Shown in pieces: positions 7,868 to 12,329 of a stretch of DNA of 12,329 nt. The stretch spans positions 1-12,329 of the forward strand of contig DATABY010000139.1 of NCBI GenBank assembly GCA_036259355.1, written 5' to 3'. The number at the start of each line of letters is the position of its first letter. Position 1 is the stretch's first letter. Under the pieces are notes generated by a model. The model was not told the origin of the DNA, did not search any database, and saw nothing but the letters and a program-made list of their open reading frames with translations. Origin of the DNA: JALZDI01 sp036259355. Its GTDB lineage: Bacteria; Actinomycetota; Actinomycetes; Propionibacteriales; Nocardioidaceae. A program made the translations under genes and the position numbers.

Positions 7868-8758
7868 ATGTCTGACGAGCTGGCCCTGTCTCGGCACGCC
7901 CACGACCGTCTCGGCAACCAGCGGGTCGACGCGGACTGGGTCGACGCCGCCTGGGCCGACCCGGGGACCCGGGTGATGCTGCTGCACAAGAGCGCCGTCG
8001 CGGTCGAGGAGTCCGGCCAGGCTCTGGCCCCGGTGTTCGTGTCGCCGGGCGAGGCGGGCGAGGGTGACCGCGTCCTGCTCGGCTGGGAGGACGGCACGAC
8101 GTACTTCGCCCTGCTGCTGGCCGAGCCGCCGGCGGGCGGGCGCATGGCGACGCTGCGGGAGATCGGGGTGGCGCTCGACGACCGCGACGCCGGGCTGGTC
8201 ACGCACGCGATCGCGATGGCGAACTGGCACCGCGTCTACCGGCACTGCCCGCGCTGCGCAGGACACCTCCGTTCGGAGCAGGCCGGCCACGTCCGGCGCT
8301 GCGAGCACTGCGAGCGCCCGCAGTTCCCGCGGACCGACCCGGCGGTGATCATGCTGGTGACCGACGGCGACGAGCGGTGCCTGCTGGCGCACAACGCCGC
8401 GTCACACCGCGACCGCGGCTTCTCCACCCTGGCCGGCTTCGTCGAGCCGGGCGAGTCGCTGGAGCACGCCGTACGCCGCGAGATCGCCGAGGAGGTCGGC
8501 GTCGAGGTCGGCGCGGTGACCTATGCGGGCAGCCAGCCGTGGCCGCTGCCGGGAAGCCTGATGGTGGGTTTCTACGCCGCCGCCGACACGACCGCGATCA
8601 CGGTCGACGGGGAGGAGATCTCCGAGGCGCGGTGGTTCAGCCGCGACGGTCTGCTGGCGGCCGCCGAGTCGGGCGAGATCGTGCTGCCGGGCCGCATCTC
8701 CATCGCGCGCCGTCTCGTCGAGAGCTGGTACGGCGGTGAGCTGCCGGGCAGCTGGTGA
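7868..8758 (+). CDS. nudC: NudC, NADH pyrophosphatase / NAD-RNA decapping Nudix hydrolase
   Basis: This 296-aa protein hydrolyses NAD(H) to NMN(H) and AMP; family members also remove NAD caps from RNA. A four-cysteine zinc ribbon (C127, C130, C145, C148) precedes the Nudix box at about 190-212 (GFVEPGE, then REIAEEVG), with the metal-binding glutamates present. The family-specific SQPWPLPGSLM motif follows and distinguishes NudC from generic Nudix enzymes. Mycobacterial NudC is about 313 aa, so the length is normal. ATG 7868 was chosen for the GAGG 5 nt upstream; the in-frame GTG at 7862 would fit a leaderless mRNA and adds two residues. The frame extends open to 7604, but that part is antisense to deoD and is not credible as protein. 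The stop is 3 bp from the stop of the convergent mrx1, so the two transcripts should overlap at their 3' ends. Confidence 0.93.
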   Translation: MSDELALSRHAHDRLGNQRVDADWVDAAWADPGTRVMLLHKSAVAVEESGQALAPVFVSPGEAGEGDRVLLGWEDGTTYFALLLAEPPAGGRMATLREIGVALDDRDAGLVTHAIAMANWHRVYRHCPRCAGHLRSEQAGHVRRCEHCERPQFPRTDPAVIMLVTDGDERCLLAHNAASHRDRGFSTLAGFVEPGESLEHAVRREIAEEVGVEVGAVTYAGSQPWPLPGSLMVGFYAAADTTAITVDGEEISEARWFSRDGLLAAAESGEIVLPGRISIARRLVESWYGGELPGSW

Positions 8759-8761
8759 GCA

Positions 8762-9022
8762 TCAGCTCGCGAGCCCCTCGAGCTCCTCGACCTTGTCGCG
8801 GACCTGCGCCACGGACGGGTTGGTCATGGCCGTGCCGTCCTCGAACACCAGCGTCGGCACGGTCTGGTTGCCGCCGTTGGCCCGCTCGACGATCTCGGCG
8901 GCCTGCGGCTGCCGCGCGATGTCGACGGCCTCGAACCCGATCCCCTCCCGCTCCAGCTGCTTCTTCAACCGGTGGCAGTAGCCGCACCACGGAGTGGAGT
9001 ACATCGTGAACCGTGCCGTCAT
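8762..9022 (-). CDS. mrx1: Mycoredoxin-1 (glutaredoxin-like, CGYC active site)
   Basis: This 86-aa thioredoxin-fold protein has the CGYC redox pair (C13, C16), a cis-proline loop TVPTLVF (P56), and the following DGTAMTNPS segment typical of mycoredoxin-1. The family reduces mixed disulphides between proteins and mycothiol, the actinobacterial low-molecular-weight thiol, in the cytosol. The length matches mycobacterial Mrx1 (about 84 aa). The ATG at 9022 was chosen because GGAAGGA lies 6 nt upstream on the minus strand; the frame is open for 22 more codons, but those have no family similarity. It is convergent with nudC and divergent from uvrD2 across 147 bp. A SigR/SigH-like promoter candidate lies in that gap, which would suit a thiol-stress gene. 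Confidence 0.93.
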   Translation of the reverse strand: MTARFTMYSTPWCGYCHRLKKQLEREGIGFEAVDIARQPQAAEIVERANGGNQTVPTLVFEDGTAMTNPSVAQVRDKVEELEGLAS

Positions 9023-9066
9023 GGAGTGTCCTTCCGCCCAACTATCGTGTCCGCAGACCATGCGAA

Positions 9067-9086
9067 GACCGGTCAGGAGACCGGTC
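9067..9086. repeat. Paired 8-bp palindromes in the mrx1-uvrD2 divergent region
   Basis: GACCGGTC occurs at 9067-9074 and again at 9079-9086, separated by AGGA. Each copy is self-complementary, so the pair is both a direct repeat and a perfect 8-bp hairpin with a 4-nt loop. It lies about 45 bp upstream of the mrx1 start, in the shared regulatory gap, downstream of the SigR-like promoter candidate in the mrx1 direction. It could be a two-site operator for a dimeric regulator or a 5'-leader hairpin of the mrx1 mRNA. No known regulator is assigned. Confidence 0.6.
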
Positions 9087-9096
9087 ACCCAGTGTC

Positions 9097-9122
9097 AACA
9101 CAGGACCTGTCCGACATCTTCC
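9097..9122 (-). promoter_or_regulatory. SigR/SigH-like promoter candidate for mrx1
   Basis: On the minus strand GGAAG (9122-9118) is followed by 18 bp and GTT (9099-9097). The SigR/SigH thiol-stress consensus is GGAAT-N18/19-GTT, so one base of the -35 differs. The position, about 70 bp upstream of the mrx1 ATG, and the gene's thiol role support it. A TTGACA on the same strand (9098-9093) overlaps the proposed -10, but I find no good -10 at 16-18 bp from it. Confidence 0.3.
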
Positions 9123-9169
9123 CCGCTCTCGCGGTGCGGCAACCTCCCGGAGGGGACGACGAGGTGCAC

Positions 9170-11242
9170 ATGACCCAGGGCGAGCGGCTGCTGGAGGGGC
9201 TCGACCCGGAGCAGCGCGAGGTCGCGACCTCGCTGGGCGGGCCGGTGTGCGTGCTGGCCGGCGCGGGCACCGGCAAGACCCGCGCGATCACGCACCGCAT
9301 CGCCTACGCCGCGCACACCGGGGCTGTCGACCCCACGCGTGTGCTCGCGGTCACGTTCACCACCCGGGCGGCGGGGGAGATGCGCGGGCGGCTCGGCGCT
9401 CTGGGCGTCCCCAACGTGCAGGCACGCACCTTCCACTCCGCCGCCCTGCGGCAGGCCCGGTACTTCTGGCCCAAGGTCTACGGCGGTCCGCTGCCCGAGG
9501 TGGTCAAGTCCAAGTTCGGGCTGATGGGGGAGGCCGCGGCGCGCTGCCGGCTGCGCGACGCCCGCACCGAGGACCTCAAGGACTTCGCCGCCGAGGTGGA
9601 GTGGGCCAAGGTCAGCAACGTGCGTCCCGACGACTACGCCGTGCTCGCCGGCAAGGCGGGCCGCCGGCTCGCGGCGCACGACCCGGAGACGGTGGCCCGG
9701 GTCTTCGCGGCGTACGAGGAGGTCAAGCGCCTGCGCGACCGCATCGACATGGAGGACGTGCTGCTGTGCGCGGCGGCTCTGCTGGCCGAGGACGACCGGG
9801 TGGCCGCGGCGGTGCGCCGGCAGTACGCCTGGTTCGTCGTCGACGAGTTCCAGGACGTCAACGCCATCCAGCGGGCCCTGCTCGACCTGTGGCTCGGCGA
9901 CCGTGACCAGGTGTGTGTCGTGGGCGACCCTGCACAGACGATCTACTCGTTCACCGGCGCCTCCCCCGATCACCTGCTCGGGTTCACGAGGCACTATCCC
10001 GACGCCACGGTGGTGCGGTTGACGCGCAACTACCGCTCCACCCCGCAGATCATCGAGACGGCGAACCGGCTGCTGCACGGCTCGCAGGACAGGGTCGTCC
10101 TGCAGGCCCAGCGCCCCGGTGGCGCCGACGTGCTGCTCTCCGAACGCGCCGACGAGGTCGACGAGGCCGAGTGGGTCGCCGACCAGGTCGTCCAGGCCCG
10201 TGCTCGCGGCACCGCGCTGAGCGACATGGCCGTCCTGTTCCGCATCAACGCGCAGTCGCAGCCGTTCGAGGAGGCACTGGCCGCCCGGTCCGTCCCGTAC
10301 GCCGTCCGGGGCGCCGAGCGTTTCTTCGAGCGCCCGGAGGTCCGGCAGGCCGTGACGCTGCTGCGGGGCGCGGCCCGCTCCGGCGACACCTCGGGCGACG
10401 GGCTGGTCGACGACGTGACCGCGGTGCTGGGCGGACAGGGGTGGACCCCCGACCGGCCCACCGGAGGCGGCGCCCGGGCGGCACGCTGGGAGTCGCTGGA
10501 TGCCCTGCGCGCGCTGGGCGCGGCGTTCGCGCGAGACCGGCCCGACGCCGACCTCAACGCGTTCGTGGACGACCTCGACCACCGCGCGGCGCGCCAGCAC
10601 GCCCCCGTCGCCGACGGCGTGACGCTCGCCTCCATGCACTCGGCGAAGGGTCTGGAGTGGCCGGTCCTCTTCGTCACCGGCGCACACGAGGGAAGCGTGC
10701 CGTTCGTCCGCGCGAGCACGCCGGCGCAGGTGGAGGAGGAGCGCCGACTGCTCTACGTCGCGGCCACCCGCGCCCGCGACCGGCTGGCCGTCTCCTGGTC
10801 GCTGGCCCGCAGCCCCGGTGGCAGGGCCACGCGCGACGCCTCCCGGTTCCTCGACGGTGTACGGCCCGGTGACGCCGCGGCGCGCTCCGCCGCAGGGGCG
10901 CGCCGGAGCCGACGCGGCAAGGCGGCGAAGGTGGCGAAGGTGGCGCACTGCCGGGTCTGCGAGCGCGCCCTGCACGATGCCGCCGAGCGCAAGACCGGCC
11001 GGTGTGCCGACTGCCCGCCGACCTATGACGAGGCGCTGTTCGCGCGGCTGCGCGAGTGGCGCACCGAGCAGGCGCAGCGCGAGAAGGTCCCGGCCTACGT
11101 GGTGTTCACCGACGCCACGCTGACCGCGATCGCCGAGACCCGTCCGACCGACGCTACCGCTCTGGTCAGGATCGCCGGCATCGGCCGGGTCAAGATCGAC
11201 AAGTACGCCGATGCCGTCCTGCGCATCTGCGAGGAGCCCTGA
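9170..11242 (+). CDS. uvrD2: UvrD2, SF1A DNA helicase with tetracysteine module and HRDC domain
   Basis: This 690-aa ATP-dependent 3'-to-5' DNA helicase is of the actinobacterial UvrD2 type (about 700 aa in mycobacteria). Motifs in order: Walker A GAGTGKTR at 31-38, VVDEFQD with D225-E226, GDPAQTIYSFTGAS, TRNYRSTPQII, ASMHSAKGLEW near 487-497, and EERRLLYVAATRARDRL near 523-539. A basic linker leads to a tetracysteine module, C594-x2-C597-x14-C612-x2-C615, and then a C-terminal HRDC domain from about 620 with IAGIGRVKIDKYADAVL. The tetracysteine plus HRDC tail separates UvrD2 from UvrD1/PcrA. ATG 9170 was chosen because GAGG lies 5 nt upstream and MTQGERLLEGLDPEQ matches the usual N-terminus; in-frame GTGs at 9164 and 9092 are alternatives. 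It is divergent from mrx1. No obvious terminator follows before the whiB7 promoter 44 bp downstream. Confidence 0.94.
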   Translation: MTQGERLLEGLDPEQREVATSLGGPVCVLAGAGTGKTRAITHRIAYAAHTGAVDPTRVLAVTFTTRAAGEMRGRLGALGVPNVQARTFHSAALRQARYFWPKVYGGPLPEVVKSKFGLMGEAAARCRLRDARTEDLKDFAAEVEWAKVSNVRPDDYAVLAGKAGRRLAAHDPETVARVFAAYEEVKRLRDRIDMEDVLLCAAALLAEDDRVAAAVRRQYAWFVVDEFQDVNAIQRALLDLWLGDRDQVCVVGDPAQTIYSFTGASPDHLLGFTRHYPDATVVRLTRNYRSTPQIIETANRLLHGSQDRVVLQAQRPGGADVLLSERADEVDEAEWVADQVVQARARGTALSDMAVLFRINAQSQPFEEALAARSVPYAVRGAERFFERPEVRQAVTLLRGAARSGDTSGDGLVDDVTAVLGGQGWTPDRPTGGGARAARWESLDALRALGAAFARDRPDADLNAFVDDLDHRAARQHAPVADGVTLASMHSAKGLEWPVLFVTGAHEGSVPFVRASTPAQVEEERRLLYVAATRARDRLAVSWSLARSPGGRATRDASRFLDGVRPGDAAARSAAGARRSRRGKAAKVAKVAHCRVCERALHDAAERKTGRCADCPPTYDEALFARLREWRTEQAQREKVPAYVVFTDATLTAIAETRPTDATALVRIAGIGRVKIDKYADAVLRICEEP

Positions 11243-11285
11243 GAATCACCGAGCGCTCCCGGGCGGACACCGCAAGAAATTCTCC

Positions 11286-11325
11286 AAAAAAGGGTTTGCG
11301 GCTTCAGGACTGCCGCGAGTACTCT
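11286..11325 (+). promoter_or_regulatory. whiB7 promoter with upstream A-tract (WhiB7 autoregulation type)
   Basis: An A6 tract (11286-11291) lies 3-4 bp upstream of a -35 (TTGCGG 11296-11301, or TTTGCG one base earlier). An 18-bp spacer and the -10 TACTCT (11320-11325) follow. WhiB7 bound to the primary sigma factor activates promoters that carry an AT-rich element about 3 bp upstream of the -35, including its own. In this GC-rich window the A-tract stands out sharply. Transcription would start near 11332 and make a leader of about 400 nt before whiB7. Confidence 0.65.
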
Positions 11326-11411
11326 GCTTCGCGTGGTCGACAGCACATCGTCGGCCTGACCTTAAGACCCGGACGACGGCCCGCGAGACATGTGGTGAGG
11401 AGGTGCCCTCG

Positions 11412-11624
11412 ATGATCAGCAACGTGACCATGACGTCGCAGCAGACGCAGGATGCGGCGCGTCTCCGCATGCCCGTGGGCACCATCGCCCGCGCCGCGAT
11501 GATTTGCGCCGATGCCGAGGTCTACACCAAGGGGACCACTGTGTTCGCCGACGGTGCCTCGGCCGCCGCCCGTCCGCACGTCCTCCGCACCCCGGGTGCC
11601 CGCTGCTGGAGTCCACCGGTCTAG
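11412..11624 (+). CDS. Leader ORF (70 codons) upstream of whiB7, probable attenuator uORF
   Basis: The ATG follows GAGGAGGTG (11397-11405) at ideal spacing, and the 70 codons keep a G/C-rich third position, so translation is likely. The protein begins MISNVTMTSQQTQDAARL and ends RTPGARCWSPPV; I recognise no domain, signal peptide or membrane segment. It starts about 80 nt after the predicted whiB7 transcription start. Its stop codon lies inside the left arm of a hairpin, and an intrinsic terminator follows 22 bp later. whiB7/wblC genes of other actinobacteria are known to have a translated leader ORF whose slowing by ribosome-targeting antibiotics prevents early termination; a similar role is inferred here. 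The frame stays open upstream to 11211, but that part covers the promoter and the end of uvrD2. It could also be a functional small protein, since 70 codons is long for a purely sensory leader. Confidence 0.6.
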   Translation: MISNVTMTSQQTQDAARLRMPVGTIARAAMICADAEVYTKGTTVFADGASAAARPHVLRTPGARCWSPPV

Positions 11625-11639
11625 CGATCCCTAGACCGG
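11616..11639 (+). promoter_or_regulatory. Hairpin over the leader-ORF stop codon
   Basis: CCGGTCTAG (11616-11624) and CTAGACCGG (11631-11639) form a perfect 9-bp stem with a 6-nt loop. The last three bases of the left arm are the TAG stop of the leader ORF. A ribosome terminating there would cover the left arm, which would couple leader translation to RNA folding just upstream of the terminator. Confidence 0.65.
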
Positions 11640-11646
11640 CGCCTCC

Positions 11647-11685
11647 AGGCCGCGGAACCCGAACCCCGGGATCCGCGGCCTTTTT
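11647..11685 (+). terminator. Intrinsic terminator in the whiB7 leader (attenuator)
   Basis: AGGCCGCGGA (11647-11656) pairs with TCCGCGGCCT (11672-11681) in a 10-bp stem whose loop can pair further through CCC/GGG. A run of five T (11681-11685) completes a textbook intrinsic terminator. It lies 44 bp before the whiB7 start codon and downstream of the whiB7 promoter, so read-through is needed for whiB7 expression. uvrD2 transcripts would also end here. Confidence 0.85.
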
Positions 11686-11728
11686 GATTCCCCGTCCGAT
11701 CGACGAGTCTCACAAGGAGGTGACACAG

Positions 11729-12016
11729 ATGAGTTCCAGCGTCCTCGACACCTACACCGTCGTCGCGGGCGGGGAGGTCGGCCAGGAGCTGCCGTGCCTG
11801 GCGAACGACCCGGAGCTGTTCTTCGCCGATTCCCCGGCCGACGTCGAGCTAGCCAAGCAGTTGTGCCAGACCTGCCCCGTGCGGACGAGCTGCCTCGAGG
11901 CCGCCCTCGAGCGCCGCGAGCCCTGGGGGGTGTGGGGTGGAGAGCTGTTCCAGCAGGGCGCCGTCATCCCGCGCAAGCGGCCCCGGGGCCGTCCGCGCAA
12001 GTCCGAGGCGGCCTGA
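11729..12016 (+). CDS. whiB7: WhiB7 (WblC), Fe-S transcriptional activator of intrinsic antibiotic resistance
   Basis: This 95-aa protein has the four Wbl cysteines C23, C46, C49 and C55 (C...CxxCx5C) that hold a 4Fe-4S cluster. The WhiB7-type EPWGVWGGE turn at 64-72 follows, and then an AT-hook, KRPRGRPRK, at 83-91. The AT-hook and EPWGVWGGE separate WhiB7 from other Wbl proteins. It binds the primary sigma factor and activates efflux, ribosome-protection and rRNA-methylation genes under antibiotic stress, acting at promoters with AT-rich elements. The length matches the mycobacterial protein (92 aa). AAGGAGGTGA (11714-11723) ends 5 nt before the ATG and is close to a perfect anti-16S match, so translation should be strong once the upstream terminator is passed. 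Expression is thus probably controlled at transcription start and by attenuation. Confidence 0.97.
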   Translation: MSSSVLDTYTVVAGGEVGQELPCLANDPELFFADSPADVELAKQLCQTCPVRTSCLEAALERREPWGVWGGELFQQGAVIPRKRPRGRPRKSEAA

Positions 12017-12049
12017 GTCCTGCGACGCAGCGACTGCCGCGACTGCCAC

Positions 12050-12072
12050 TACCGCGCGAGCACCGCGCGGTA
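12050..12072. terminator. GC-rich hairpin downstream of whiB7, possible T-less terminator
   Basis: TACCGCGCG (12050-12058) and CGCGCGGTA (12064-12072) form a perfect 9-bp stem with a 5-nt loop, 33 bp after the whiB7 stop. No T-run follows, so termination is uncertain. It may instead stabilise the whiB7 mRNA 3' end or serve as a protein binding site upstream of the next ORF. Confidence 0.4.
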
Positions 12073-12133
12073 CCCGACCGAAAGCTGATCTCCACCGATG
12101 AAGCCACGAACCTTCCTGAACAGGAGCACGCAG

Positions 12134-12298
12134 ATGTATCTCATGCACGAAGACCTGGCGCGTGCGCATATGAGCGCGCGCCTCGAGGAGGCGCGCGCAG
12201 AGCGTCGCGCACTGGTGCTGGCCCGCGCACAGCGGGCGGCAAAGCGCGCCGAGCGTAAGGCGCTGCAGGCCCGCCTCCTGCTCGCCCGCGTCGTCTAG
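12134..12298 (+). CDS. Small basic helical protein of unknown function (54 aa)
   Basis: The ORF begins MYLMHEDLARAHMSARLEEA and is almost wholly Ala, Arg, Leu, Glu and Lys, which predicts one long amphipathic or coiled-coil helix with a net positive charge. No cysteine, signal peptide or membrane segment is seen. ATG 12134 was chosen because AGGAG (12122-12126) is 7 nt upstream; an in-frame ATG at 12098 would add 12 residues but has no good ribosome binding site. It lies 117 bp after whiB7 on the same strand, so it may share read-through transcription, although a hairpin lies between them. Short actinobacterial proteins that begin this way and are rich in Arg and Ala seem familiar as unannotated hypotheticals, but I cannot assign a function. 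High-GC sequence gives Arg/Ala-rich frames easily, which lowers certainty. The window ends 31 bp downstream. Confidence 0.55.
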   Translation: MYLMHEDLARAHMSARLEEARAERRALVLARAQRAAKRAERKALQARLLLARVV

Positions 12299-12329
12299 GC
12301 GCCGGCTCGAGGAACCGAGGCCCCGGGGG

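Noticed and set aside
8972..9169. N-terminal extension of uvrD2 back to 8972 or to GTG 9092
   Set aside because: The extension overlaps the mrx1 start and the divergent control region. A good ribosome binding site and family-like N-terminus exist at 9170.
9023..9169. PafBC-type or LexA-type DNA-damage promoter upstream of uvrD2
   Set aside because: Only loose matches such as GTGTCCGCA and CTGTCCGAC are present, with no TAnnnT at the right distance. I saw no GAAC-N4-GTTC SOS box here or upstream of adnA.
9095..10975. 626-codon minus-strand open frame opposite uvrD2
   Set aside because: It has the same shadow pattern, and uvrD2 has complete helicase motifs on the plus strand.
11390..11398. 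Two-codon ORF (ATG TGG TGA) just upstream of the leader ORF
   Set aside because: It overlaps the leader ORF's ribosome binding site and has no ribosome binding site of its own; it is probably chance.
1..12329. CRISPR arrays, tRNA/rRNA genes, insertion sequences, phage or toxin-antitoxin genes
   Set aside because: I saw no spaced repeat arrays, tRNA-like cloverleafs, transposase motifs or attachment-site duplications. The window looks like conserved chromosomal core.

Overview
The window is high-GC DNA with a strong G/C bias at third codon positions and several GTG start candidates. WhiB7, mycoredoxin-1, AdnAB and UvrD2 are all present, and together these are diagnostic of Actinomycetes. From memory, the gene set matches the M. 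tuberculosis neighbourhood from Rv3204 to whiB7 (alkyltransferase-like protein, adnA, adnB, nudC, mrx1, uvrD2, whiB7). Here a hexameric-type deoD sits between adnB and nudC, where I recall a potassium-channel gene in mycobacteria. I cannot name the genus; a Nocardioides-like organism is only a guess.

Left part (1-7068): an alkyltransferase-like (ATL) protein is followed by two exact 62-bp tandem repeats that begin inside its last codons. Next come adnA and adnB, which overlap by 8 bp. They encode the two helicase-nuclease subunits that resect DNA double-strand breaks. The first subunit carries a four-cysteine iron-sulphur signature around its nuclease domain; the second does not.

Middle part (7083-9169): deoD runs leftward, convergent with adnB, and carries a one-base deletion near 7613 that splits an otherwise complete purine nucleoside phosphorylase. 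nudC (NAD(H) pyrophosphatase / NAD-RNA decapping family) diverges from it. mrx1 (mycoredoxin) converges on nudC and diverges from uvrD2. The mrx1-uvrD2 gap holds a pair of 8-bp palindromes and a SigR/SigH-like promoter candidate.

Right part (9170-12329): uvrD2, a UvrD-like helicase with a tetracysteine module and an HRDC domain, is followed by a 486-bp stretch that looks like a complete whiB7 control region. It contains an A-tract just upstream of a -35/-10 promoter, a 70-codon leader ORF with a strong ribosome binding site, a hairpin over that ORF's stop codon, a canonical intrinsic terminator, and then whiB7 with a near-perfect Shine-Dalgarno. A 54-aa basic helical protein of unknown function follows.

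The window joins DNA break and lesion repair (ATL, AdnAB, UvrD2) with thiol/NAD metabolism (mycoredoxin, NudC) and antibiotic-stress regulation (WhiB7). The genes are known families. The least described parts are the attenuator-like whiB7 leader with its ORF, the 62-bp tandem repeat, the deoD lesion and the small terminal ORF.
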